Positions 25,334 to 33,238 of a stretch of 43,548 bases of DNA are shown one piece after another (positions within the stretch are counted from its first letter, which is position 1; every line of letters starts with the position of its first letter). This stretch comes from JAAZLS01 sp964463285 (lineage in GTDB: Bacteria > Bacillota > Dethiobacteria > DTU022). The notes beneath the pieces were generated by a model. The model did no database searches. It had not been told where the DNA came from and was given only the letters and a program-made list of their open reading frames with translations. The stretch covers positions 1 to 43,548 of the forward strand of contig CAYXBB010000012.1 in NCBI GenBank assembly GCA_964463285.1. Direction: 5' to 3'. The translations under genes and the position numbers were made by a program.

Positions 25334-25612
25334 ATGATTAAAGTAAATGATTATTTTGCGGGGAAAGTAAAAAGCCTGGGAGCGGAATCTAGGGGGGGAC
25401 GTTTTACAGCAGGGGTTATTGAACCGGGGGAATATGTTTTTCCTGCAAGTAGTGAAGAGCACATTATGGTAACTTACGGTGAATGTCAAATTAAAGTTGA
25501 CGGTAAGGGTTGGCAAACTATTAAACAAGGCGAAAAAGTTGTTGCTCGGACAAATACAGAAATTGTTTTTAAAGTTGAGGATACTATGTCGTATATTTGC
25601 ATATACAAATAA
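25334..25612 (+). CDS. ppnP: PpnP-like pyrimidine/purine nucleoside phosphorylase (DUF1255 cupin)
   Basis: The 92-residue small cupin matches the PpnP/YaiE family. NDYFAGKVKSLG at the start, EPGEYVFPASSEEHIMVTYG in the middle and YICIYK at the end line up with the E. coli protein as I recall it (94 residues). That protein phosphorolyses several nucleosides. A role in an amino-acid catabolic island is not obvious; it could be a hitchhiking gene or have a different substrate. GGGGATGA lies upstream of the ATG. It sits 40 nt after the dehydrogenase. Confidence 0.75.
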   Translation: MIKVNDYFAGKVKSLGAESRGGRFTAGVIEPGEYVFPASSEEHIMVTYGECQIKVDGKGWQTIKQGEKVVARTNTEIVFKVEDTMSYICIYK

Positions 25613-25655
25613 CTTAAAATTTGAGTTATATATGACTGAAAGAAGGTGAACAAGC

Positions 25656-26855
25656 ATGAAAGAACCGATAGTATCGATCGTGAAAATGGGGGCAAAACCT
25701 GGGGAAGAAGAAATAATCAAAGCTGTACGCCAAGCGGTTGAATTTGCAGGAGGGTTTAAGGGGCTATTTGGCAAAGGCGCCCTTGTTTTAATCAAACCCA
25801 ATCTGGTAGCCGTCCCCCCCAGCGAAAGATGTGGTGCAGTAACTTCCAAAGAGATATGTCAGGCATTAGCTGATCTGGTTGTAGAAAACGGGGGTCGTCC
25901 GGTAATAGCGGAATCCTCTGCTGCGGGTGTTGATACGGAAAAAGTAATTGATGCGGCAGGGTATAATCAGCTACGAGAAAAAGGATATGAGGTAGTTAAT
26001 TTAAAAAAAGAAAACAAAACAAAAATAAAGGTTCCCGATGGATATGTATTGGAAGAGATTACAACTTATGAGTTGGTTAAAAAGGCAGATGCAATTATTA
26101 GTGTACCGGTAATGAAAACGCATGATCAAGCAGAAATAAGTTTAAGTATAAAAAACCTTAAAGGGCTAATACCCGACGAACTCAAGAAAGATTTCCATAG
26201 AGTATACAGTATTTATGAAGGGGTTCCAGATTTATTTGCAGCAGTTAAGCCGGTTTTTGCAGTCGTGGATGCGATTGTCGGTCAGGAAGGCCTTGGCCCA
26301 ATTTTTGGGCTGCCGGTTGAAATGGATTTAATTATTGCCGGGAGAGATCTGGTAGCCGTGGATTCAATAACTTCTCAAATCATGGGTGTTGAAGAAAAAG
26401 AGCTTTATATTGAACAGAACGTTGCAAAAAAAGGCTATGGAGTAATTGATAGAAATAAAATAAAAGTGGTTGGAGAACCGATCTCCTCGGTAGAGCGGAA
26501 ATTTATGAGGGCTTCTGAGCATGTGTTAATAGACGAACCTACTTTTAATCTTATATTTGAGGAAGGAACCTGTACCGGATGTAGAAATACTGTTTTGAGT
26601 AGTATTGTTGATATAAAAAATGACAACCTGGAAAATCATTTAAAAAACAAAACAATTATTGCAGGAAAGTGTGAAAAACTGCCCACGAACGTTGATCACG
26701 AGAATTTAATTTTAGTAGGGGCATGTGTGGCTGACAAAAAGAAATATGGCAAATATGTAAAAGGTTGCCCTCCAAATAATATTTGGGTTGTTCAGGCAAT
26801 TGTAGGAGATGGAAAGGTAAAAAGGCAGTATGCTACCGAGGATATCAATGATTAG
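25656..26855 (+). CDS. DUF362-domain protein with cysteine-rich C-terminus
   Basis: The 399-residue protein has an N-terminal DUF362 domain: LIKPNLVAVPPSERCGAVTS, RPVIAESSAAGVDTEKV and ISVPVMKTHDQAEISLSIKNLKG, split over about 50-175. The middle part has DLVAVDSITSQIMGVEE. The C-terminal 110 residues carry TCTGC, GKCEK, GACV and KGCPPNN, which could bind a metal or Fe-S cluster. DUF362 proteins have no general known function. GAAGGTGA precedes the ATG. It lies between the PpnP-like gene and the thiolase, so a link to redox or acyl-CoA metabolism is inferred from position only. Confidence 0.75.
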   Translation: MKEPIVSIVKMGAKPGEEEIIKAVRQAVEFAGGFKGLFGKGALVLIKPNLVAVPPSERCGAVTSKEICQALADLVVENGGRPVIAESSAAGVDTEKVIDAAGYNQLREKGYEVVNLKKENKTKIKVPDGYVLEEITTYELVKKADAIISVPVMKTHDQAEISLSIKNLKGLIPDELKKDFHRVYSIYEGVPDLFAAVKPVFAVVDAIVGQEGLGPIFGLPVEMDLIIAGRDLVAVDSITSQIMGVEEKELYIEQNVAKKGYGVIDRNKIKVVGEPISSVERKFMRASEHVLIDEPTFNLIFEEGTCTGCRNTVLSSIVDIKNDNLENHLKNKTIIAGKCEKLPTNVDHENLILVGACVADKKKYGKYVKGCPPNNIWVVQAIVGDGKVKRQYATEDIND

Positions 26856-26946
26856 GTTTAAATATATCTAGCAATCTATGCTGTACTTAACTTCTTAGCT
26901 CTTTATTTCTACTAGTATGAAAGACAGAGATAAAGGAGGAGTCCTA

Positions 26947-28134
26947 TTGTCCAGAGAGGTAGTTGTTGTAAGCGCTGCCCGAACACCGATAGGTGATTTT
27001 CTAGGATCGTTAAAAGATATACCGGCAGTAGATCTTGGCAAAATAGCTGCGCAAGAAGCTCTGGACCGGGCGGGCATATCGGCGGACCGGGTAGAAGATG
27101 TGGTGGCCGGCATGGTTTATCAGGCAGGAGTTAAAGGTAATCCGGCAAGGCAGATACAGCTGGGGATTGGGATCCCCGATACTGCTGCGGCGGTTACAGT
27201 GGAACAGCAATGTGCGTCGGCAATGCGGGCTTTTGAGGTAGCTGTTCAGCAAATACTTTTGGGGAAATCCGATATTGGACTGGCGGTAGGAATTGAAAAC
27301 ATGTCCCGGGTACCCCATTTATTATTAAATTCCCGGCGGGGACTGCGGATGGGCGATGGCGTGATTGTCGATGGCCTCATTTTTGATGCGTTAAATGATG
27401 CTTTTCTAAACTATCATATGGGAGTAACCGCCGAAAATCTGGCTAATATATACAAGATTACCAGGGAAGAACAGGATGAATTAGCCTTATTAAGTCATCA
27501 ACGAGCGGTAGCCGCTACCCGAGAAGGAAAATTCAAAAAAGAGATTGTTCCGGTAGAGGTCCAATCCAGAGGGGGCGCGGTGCTGGTAGATACCGATGAA
27601 CACCCGCGACCGGATGCATCCAAAGAGGGTTTGTCCAGATTGAACCCGGTTTTTAAACAAGGTGGAACAGTAACTGCAGGAAATGCCTCGGGGATTAACG
27701 ACGCGGCGGCGGCAGTGGTTGTTATGTCGGCAGAGAAAGCTCGGGAAATGAAAATCGTTCCAATAGCCAAGGTCCTTGCCACAGCTTCCTGTGGAGTGGC
27801 TCCCGAAATAATGGGCATAGGACCAGCCTATGCCATTCCCAAAGCCCTTGATTATGCCGGTCTTGATCTGAGGGATATAGATTACTATGAAATCAACGAA
27901 GCTTTTGCTGCTCAGTTTTTAGCGGTAAATCGCCTGTTGAATCTTGATTTGAATAAAGTAAATGCCAACGGTTCCGGCATTGCACTTGGCCACCCGGTAG
28001 GCTGTACAGGCATACGTATAATAGTTACATTGCTATACGAAATGAAACGCCGGGGAAGCAGACTGGGTGTAGCCGGGCTATGTGTGGGCGGCGGCCCGGC
28101 CATGGCTACTGTGTTGGAAAGTTTGCCTGCCTAA
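26947..28134 (+). CDS. Thiolase (acetyl-CoA C-acetyltransferase family)
   Basis: This enzyme cleaves 3-oxoacyl-CoA with CoA, for example acetoacetyl-CoA to two acetyl-CoA, or condenses in reverse. The 395-residue protein has the nucleophile C89 in VEQQCASAM, NEAFAAQF, H349 in GHPVGCTG and the proton-shuttling C379 in GLCVGGGPA. I chose the TTG at 26947 because AAAGGAGGA sits just upstream; the in-frame ATG at 26917 lies before that site and would add an untypical N-terminus. It starts the acyl-CoA block. Chain-length specificity is not readable. Confidence 0.9.
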   Translation: MSREVVVVSAARTPIGDFLGSLKDIPAVDLGKIAAQEALDRAGISADRVEDVVAGMVYQAGVKGNPARQIQLGIGIPDTAAAVTVEQQCASAMRAFEVAVQQILLGKSDIGLAVGIENMSRVPHLLLNSRRGLRMGDGVIVDGLIFDALNDAFLNYHMGVTAENLANIYKITREEQDELALLSHQRAVAATREGKFKKEIVPVEVQSRGGAVLVDTDEHPRPDASKEGLSRLNPVFKQGGTVTAGNASGINDAAAAVVVMSAEKAREMKIVPIAKVLATASCGVAPEIMGIGPAYAIPKALDYAGLDLRDIDYYEINEAFAAQFLAVNRLLNLDLNKVNANGSGIALGHPVGCTGIRIIVTLLYEMKRRGSRLGVAGLCVGGGPAMATVLESLPA

Positions 28135-28517
28135 GTACATATCTAGGATATTGTTTCCCTAACGTTGACTTTCCATTTCATAGCGTTTTAGTATCTGCAT
28201 CTCTGAAAAGTATTTAAAATAAAAATAGTTATCTCCATGGGACAAACCATTTCTTTACTCATGGTGTAAATAACCTTAAATAATCTGTTGATATTCTGAA
28301 AGCTGAAATTAAGGAACCAAAGATGCCCGCCCCTTAACAAAAAAGTCGAAATAGTAACAAGCCCAAAAGTCAACGCAAGAAAAGTGACTAAAGATAGGTG
28401 GTCGGAGGAAACATCAGGATCACACTTTAAAACTTTACCTGTTTTCAGTTTCCAGGGAACAATCAGATTATAACCAGGACGGGCAGTTACAGATTTAAAA
28501 AGAAAGGGTGGATTGCA
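28135..28517. other. Intergenic region between thiolase and dehydratase-like gene
   Basis: This 383-nt AT-rich stretch holds no gene I can support. A 61-codon frame on the minus strand (28188-28373) resembles no family I know. AAAGGGTGG at the end is the ribosome-binding site of the next gene. It could contain a promoter, but no convincing -35/-10 pair was seen. Confidence 0.6.
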
Positions 28518-29945
28518 GTGATTACTTCCGAAGAATATATAAGCAGGCTAAAGGGAATGAAAAAAAATATTTACATGGGAGGTGAGTTGGTAGAAAGAAC
28601 GGATCCCAAAATTATGCCGGGTATCAACGTGATTGCTTTAACTTATGATCTGGCAAATGAGCCAGGTTACAAGGAAACTCTTACTGCAACTTCGCATCTT
28701 ACAGGAGAAAAAATAAACCGGTTTACTCATATTCACCAAAGCCCGGAGGACCTAAAAAAGAAACAGGAAATGACCAGGCTATTGACGAGAAGGTCGGGAT
28801 TTTGTATTCAAAGATGTATGGGTATTGACGCCATGAATGCTCTTTCGGTAGTCACCAAAGAAATTGACGAGGCCAAGGGAACGGAATATTATCAAAGGTT
28901 TTTAAAATATCTTCGCTACTGGCAGAAGAACGACATAAACGGGTCCTGCGCCCAAACAGATACCAAGGGCGATCGTTCACTGAGACCTCATGAACAGCCC
29001 GATCCCGACCTCTATGTCAGGGTGGTGGAACGAAGAAAAGACGGAATAGTGGTACGGGGAGCCAAGCAACATATTACCACGGCCCCGTTTGCTGAAGAAA
29101 TTATTGTGGTACCGACCAGAACCCTTCGCCCGGAAGACGCAGATTATGCGGTTGCTTTTGCGGTTCCCGGGGATCAGGATAGAGTGCGCATAGTCAACCG
29201 TGCCTCCTCGCCCCGGCCGCGACAGCACTTAAAATGCCCCCTTGCCGATTACGGCAGCTGTGATGGTTTCATTATTTTCGATGACGTATTTGTGCCGTGG
29301 GAAAGGGTATTTATGTGTGGCGAGCATGAATTTGGCGGGCGCCTTGCTCTTCTTTTTGCTCTTTTCCATCGGCACAGCTATACCGGCTGCAAGCCGGCCG
29401 TTACCGATGTAATCATGGGGTTTACCGCCCTGGTGGCAGAGTACAACGGGGTGGACAAAGCCCAGCACATCCGGGAAAAGCTTTCAAAATTAATGGGGGT
29501 AGCTGAGTTGGTGTACGCAGCCGGCATAGCCGGGGCCGACTATTCCACGGTCTCCTCCTCGGGAACCCGTATTCCAGATCCTTTATTTTGCAACGTCGGC
29601 AGGAGGCATGCAGGGGAGAACATCTATCATGAACATGAGATACTCACAGAGGTAGCCGGGGGGTTGCCGGCGACCCTCCCCTATGAAGATGATTTTTTCA
29701 ATGAAGAGACAAAATCCCTGTTAAACAAATATATGATTCGCAATGAGAAAATAACGGCGGAAAATCAGCACCGTTGCTTCCGGGCCATAGGCGATTTAAA
29801 CTGCTCTTCCTTTGGTGGCGTATGGCAATATGCCGGTGTGCATGGTGGAGGTTCTCCTATAATGGAAACTATTGCCATCCTGGGAAATTATGATCTGGAT
29901 CTTCGTAAGGAAATCGCCAAAAAACTGGCCGGCATCAAGTTTTAG
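28518..29945 (+). CDS. 4-hydroxybutyryl-CoA dehydratase-family flavin/Fe-S enzyme
   Basis: 4-Hydroxybutyryl-CoA dehydratase (AbfD) removes water by a ketyl-radical route to give crotonyl-CoA, with FAD and a [4Fe-4S] cluster. The 475-residue protein has the two early cysteine ligands C96 and C100 (CIQRC), and later H284 and C291 in HRHSYTGC, followed by K292. These match the AbfD ligands C99, C103, H292 and C299 as I recall them; Y288 and GIVVRGAK also fit. Related flavin hydroxylases (HpaB) lack these ligands. At positions matching reported AbfD glutamates E257 and E455 I see D249 and A439, so the substrate or chemistry may differ. The start is GTG. The crotonase and dehydrogenase downstream fit a crotonyl-CoA-type product. 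Confidence 0.8.
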   Translation: MITSEEYISRLKGMKKNIYMGGELVERTDPKIMPGINVIALTYDLANEPGYKETLTATSHLTGEKINRFTHIHQSPEDLKKKQEMTRLLTRRSGFCIQRCMGIDAMNALSVVTKEIDEAKGTEYYQRFLKYLRYWQKNDINGSCAQTDTKGDRSLRPHEQPDPDLYVRVVERRKDGIVVRGAKQHITTAPFAEEIIVVPTRTLRPEDADYAVAFAVPGDQDRVRIVNRASSPRPRQHLKCPLADYGSCDGFIIFDDVFVPWERVFMCGEHEFGGRLALLFALFHRHSYTGCKPAVTDVIMGFTALVAEYNGVDKAQHIREKLSKLMGVAELVYAAGIAGADYSTVSSSGTRIPDPLFCNVGRRHAGENIYHEHEILTEVAGGLPATLPYEDDFFNEETKSLLNKYMIRNEKITAENQHRCFRAIGDLNCSSFGGVWQYAGVHGGGSPIMETIAILGNYDLDLRKEIAKKLAGIKF

Positions 29946-30281
29946 CCTATTTGTATTTAATGCAAAACCTCCTTGAAGTTTGAATTAAAAATGTTTATAA
30001 CTACCCGCCCTGATTTACAATCTCGATTGTTCTTTGAAAACCGAAAAAAAATCCCAGGTAGAAATACTTTATAACTGGGTAAGGTTACACAGATCAAACG
30101 AATGCCTCACACCAGAAGAGTATTATAACAGGCACCTCGCTGTTTTGATAGGTAAGTATTCCCGTGATTAATTGAATTACCTTGCGTTTTGCTGCCTAAG
30201 AAACAGGAAGCAGTGCGAAATATTAACAAATTGATCACTGTTGTAAGCCCACGGTTTTAAAAAATACAAGGAGGTAGTTAC
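29946..30281. other. Intergenic region with transposase remnant
   Basis: This 336-nt stretch separates the dehydratase-like gene from the crotonase. It holds a short frame resembling the end of a transposase (about 30001-30171) and the ribosome-binding site AAGGAGG of the next gene. No clear terminator was seen. Confidence 0.6.
30001..30171 (+). pseudogene. Remnant of a transposase integrase-core C-terminus
   Basis: A frame open from the stop at 29998 ends in YNWVRLHRSNECLTPEEYY plus a short tail, then a stop. The YN-x-x-R-x-H ... LTPEEYY pattern is typical of the last 25 residues of IS3/IS481-like integrase-core transposases. No start, no catalytic DDE residues and no terminal inverted repeats are visible, so only a fragment is left. 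Confidence 0.4.
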
Positions 30282-31055
30282 ATGAACATGATTCAGTTCT
30301 CCAGGGAGGGACGGCTGGCAATATTAACCGTTAACAATCCTCCGGTAAATGCTTTAAATGCCGAAGTAATAGATTCTTTTCAAGAACGTTTAGCCCGGTT
30401 GGCACTGGAAACAGATCTGGGGGCGTTAGTTATTACTGGAGCGGGTGACAAGGCGTTTATTGCAGGTGCCGATATAAGTGAATTCCCCTCTCTTTCCGGG
30501 AAGGATGGGGAGAGACTTAGCCGGAAAGGCCAACTTGTATTTCAGCAAGTGGCGGATCTTCCGGTTCCGGTAATTGCCGCCGTAAACGGTTTTGCTTTGG
30601 GCGGTGGATTGGAACTGGCCTTAGCCTGTGACATCCGGGTGGCCTCCGAAAATGCCAGATTGGGTTTGCCGGAAGTATCCCTGGCAATAATGCCTGGATA
30701 TGGGGGAACGCAGCGCTTGCCGCGGATAATTTCTTTGGGTAAAGCCAAGGAGTTGATATTTACCGGTGATATGATCTCTGCTTCGGAGGCCCTTCGCATA
30801 GGTCTTGTAGAATACGTGGTCCCGAAAAACGAGGCTCTTGATAAAGCCAAACAGATCGCCTTGGCTATTCTCAAACGGGGGCCGCTAGCAATTCGGGCAG
30901 CTAAACGGGCAGTAAACCGGGGACTGGAACTAACCCTGGAAGAAGGTTTGAAACAAGAAACGAATATGTTTAAAAATCTGTTCGATACCGAAGATAAAAT
31001 CGAAGGGATCCGGGCATTTTTGGAAAAACGCGCTCCGGAATTTAAGGGCCGGTAG
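30282..31055 (+). CDS. Enoyl-CoA hydratase (crotonase family)
   Basis: It hydrates crotonyl-CoA-type substrates to 3-hydroxyacyl-CoA. The 257-residue protein has the oxyanion-hole segments KAFIAGADI and NGFALGGGLEL, and both catalytic glutamates E111 and E131, 20 residues apart as in classic crotonase. GYGGTQRLPR follows. AAGGAGG lies 7 nt before the ATG. It forms a pair with the dehydrogenase 62 nt downstream. The length is that of short-chain crotonases (about 260), which supports a C4 substrate. Confidence 0.93.
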   Translation: MNMIQFSREGRLAILTVNNPPVNALNAEVIDSFQERLARLALETDLGALVITGAGDKAFIAGADISEFPSLSGKDGERLSRKGQLVFQQVADLPVPVIAAVNGFALGGGLELALACDIRVASENARLGLPEVSLAIMPGYGGTQRLPRIISLGKAKELIFTGDMISASEALRIGLVEYVVPKNEALDKAKQIALAILKRGPLAIRAAKRAVNRGLELTLEEGLKQETNMFKNLFDTEDKIEGIRAFLEKRAPEFKGR

Positions 31056-31117
31056 CCCTATAAAAGATTCCAAAAGGTTTTATCATTATCTTTAAAAAAA
31101 ATTCGGAGGTAATTCCG

Positions 31118-31966
31118 GTGGAGATAAATAGTATCGGAGTAGTAGGTGCCGGTATTATGGGCAGCGGGATCGCACAGGTTTTAGCCCAGGCCGGTTATAA
31201 TGTGATTATCCAGGATCTTGAGCACTGGTTTGTAGAGCGCGGTTTAGCGATGATCGATAAAATTATTTCCAGGGCGGTAGAGAAAAACAAATTAAGTCGC
31301 GAAGAGGCGGAAGCCCTAACCGGCAGGGTAAAGGGAACCACCAGCTTAGAAGATCTCGGGGAAGCAGAAATGGTGATTGAAGCTATAGTAGAGGATATGG
31401 ATAAAAAAAAGGAACTTTACCTTAAGCTGGATAGGTTGGCCAAACCGCAGGCTATTTTGGCTTCGAATACTTCCGGCCTGAGTATTACTGAAATAGCTTC
31501 CGTTACCAAGCGTGCTGACCGGGTAATCGGGATGCATTTTTTCAACCCGGCTCCGGTGATGAAGCTGGTAGAGGTAGTGCGGGGTGTGGATACATCTGAT
31601 CAAACCTTCAATATGATCATGGATCTGGCCTGCAAATTGGGGAAACAGCCGATTGCAGTTAATGAGGCTCCCCTGTTTGTAGTCAACCGGATTTTGGTTC
31701 CAATGATCAATGAAGCGATATTTGTCCTGTTGGAGGGTACTGCTTGTGCGGAAGATATAGACAGGGGGATGGTGCTGGGGGCCAACCATCCCATAGGCCC
31801 GTTGGCTCTGGCGGACCTGGTGGGCCTGGACGTGGTTTTAATGGTTCTGGATAACCTTTTTTATGAAACCAAGGATTCCAAATATCGAGCCTGCCCTTTA
31901 CTTCGTAAACTGGTCCGGGCGGGCCGCCTGGGACGGAAAGCAGGTCGTGGGTTTTATGATTACTAG
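31118..31966 (+). CDS. 3-hydroxyacyl-CoA (3-hydroxybutyryl-CoA) dehydrogenase
   Basis: It oxidises 3-hydroxybutyryl-CoA-type substrates with NAD(P). The 282-residue protein equals the usual clostridial Hbd length. The Rossmann motif GAGIMGSGIAQ is at residues 10-20; SNTSGLSITEIAS and the catalytic histidine in GMHFFNPAPVMKLVE follow. The C-terminal domain has NRILVPMINEA and GRKAGRGFYDY. The start is GTG with GGAGGT 7 nt upstream. Together with the crotonase and thiolase it completes the path from crotonyl-CoA to acetyl-CoA. Confidence 0.93.
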   Translation: MEINSIGVVGAGIMGSGIAQVLAQAGYNVIIQDLEHWFVERGLAMIDKIISRAVEKNKLSREEAEALTGRVKGTTSLEDLGEAEMVIEAIVEDMDKKKELYLKLDRLAKPQAILASNTSGLSITEIASVTKRADRVIGMHFFNPAPVMKLVEVVRGVDTSDQTFNMIMDLACKLGKQPIAVNEAPLFVVNRILVPMINEAIFVLLEGTACAEDIDRGMVLGANHPIGPLALADLVGLDVVLMVLDNLFYETKDSKYRACPLLRKLVRAGRLGRKAGRGFYDY

Positions 31967-31997
31967 TTATTAACCAATTATTTTTTTGTCCTTGATT

Positions 31998-32029
31998 TTG
32001 AAGGCAGGGTTCTAGTCCCCTGCCTTCAA
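31998..32029 (+). terminator. Strong stem-loop after the acyl-CoA genes
   Basis: Arms TTGAAGGCAGGG (31998-32009) and CCCTGCCTTCAA (32018-32029) are exact complements around an 8-nt loop. It lies 31 nt past the dehydrogenase stop, a normal place for a terminator. The T-run is upstream (about 31979) and none follows, so terminator function is uncertain. Confidence 0.45.
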
Positions 32030-32132
32030 CTATTGCCGGGCCAGGCTCAAGACCTCTTGCCCTTTCCCCAGCCATTCTTTTATGTTAAAGTAATACACAG
32101 CACCTAACCGGTTCTAGATGGGGGTTTGTTTT

Positions 32133-33113
32133 ATGAAAAAGCAACTTATTAGAAATTTGCGGATCGGAGACGAGGTGGAGACACAGGCACTGATTTTGGA
32201 AATATATCGCTCCAGCTATTCTTCTCCGAACCGGATTGGGGAATATTTTTTAAGGATGGTTCTGGGGGATATTAGCGGGACTGTCAAAGGTATATTGTGG
32301 GACACGGCTATAGTCAGGGAGCCATTAAATAGGGGTGACGTGGTATTTGTCCGGGGCGAGGTAAACGATTATCACGGACCCCAGGTAGTGATCAACGATA
32401 TTAAAAAACTTGATATGGAGAAGGTTAATCGCAGCTTTTTTCAGGCGGTATCGAATCAAGATCCGCAGAAAATGCTGACCGAACTTAAGAAGGTGATCAC
32501 TGAAGAGATCACCGATCCCTACTTGAAACTGCTGCTGAGATCTTTTTTCAGTGATCCGGAGTTTGTCCGCAAATTTGCACTTGCCCCGGCTGCCAGGACT
32601 ATCCACCATAATTATGCCGGCGGCTTGCTGGAGCATACCCTGGAGGTAATCTCAATCTGTCGTCTTTTTGCCACGCTTTATCCCCGGCAGTTAAAAATGG
32701 ATTTGTTGTTTACCGGGGCGATTTTACATGATGTGGGGAAGATAGAAGAATATGATTCCACCAGTTTAAGTTTTGAGTTTTCCGATCGAGGAAAACTGGT
32801 AGGCCATATTAGTATTGGGAAAGAAATGCTGGATCAAAGAATTTTCCAGATTAAAGATTTTCCGGAACAGTTGAAACTTGAGCTGGAACATATGATTATT
32901 GCTCACCACGGCTTAAGAGAGTGGGGCTCACCGGAGGTTCCAAAAACCATTCATGCCTTTGCCCTGTTTCATGCCGATCTGGTAAGCGGCAGGTTGAATC
33001 AATTCATTAGAATTATGGATAAACATTCCCCGGATTCCGGTTACTGGTCTGAATGGGATCGCTTTTTAGAACGCAGCGTTTATGTTAAATCCCCTTTTGA
33101 AAAAGAGGAATAA
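32133..33113 (+). CDS. yhaM: YhaM-like 3'-5' exoribonuclease (OB fold plus HD domain)
   Basis: YhaM-type proteins degrade RNA and single-stranded DNA from the 3' end. The 326-residue protein has an N-terminal OB-like nucleic-acid-binding domain (about 10-95; VLGDISGTVKGILWD) and an HD metal-dependent domain. Metal-binding motifs are GGLLEHTLEV, GAILHDVGK and MIIAHHG. I chose the ATG at 32133, preceded by GGGGG; an ATG at 32118 lacks a ribosome-binding site. It restarts housekeeping content after the catabolic block. Confidence 0.85.
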   Translation: MKKQLIRNLRIGDEVETQALILEIYRSSYSSPNRIGEYFLRMVLGDISGTVKGILWDTAIVREPLNRGDVVFVRGEVNDYHGPQVVINDIKKLDMEKVNRSFFQAVSNQDPQKMLTELKKVITEEITDPYLKLLLRSFFSDPEFVRKFALAPAARTIHHNYAGGLLEHTLEVISICRLFATLYPRQLKMDLLFTGAILHDVGKIEEYDSTSLSFEFSDRGKLVGHISIGKEMLDQRIFQIKDFPEQLKLELEHMIIAHHGLREWGSPEVPKTIHAFALFHADLVSGRLNQFIRIMDKHSPDSGYWSEWDRFLERSVYVKSPFEKEE

Positions 33114-33238
33114 CCAACCGCGGTCAAACAAAAAAGCCCTTGGTTTTAAAGTTAAAGCAGGCGGCAGAATGAAGGATATTTCCCGGCAATTGAAGAAACT
33201 CATCTCCATTATAGTCAGTTGTTGGCGGTGAACCAGAG

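Noticed and set aside
25277..25849. Minus-strand frame of 190 codons across the PpnP-like gene
   Set aside because: It covers two real plus-strand genes and has no family resemblance or ribosome-binding site.
28188..28373. Minus-strand 61-codon frame in the intergenic gap after the thiolase
   Set aside because: Hydrophobic and vaguely transposase-like (RLFKVIYTMSKEM), but too short and without a motif to support a call.
28518..29945. Reading as 4-hydroxyphenylacetate 3-hydroxylase (HpaB)
   Set aside because: Same superfamily, but the CxxxC and HxxxxxxC Fe-S ligands are present, which HpaB hydroxylases lack, and no flavin reductase partner is nearby.
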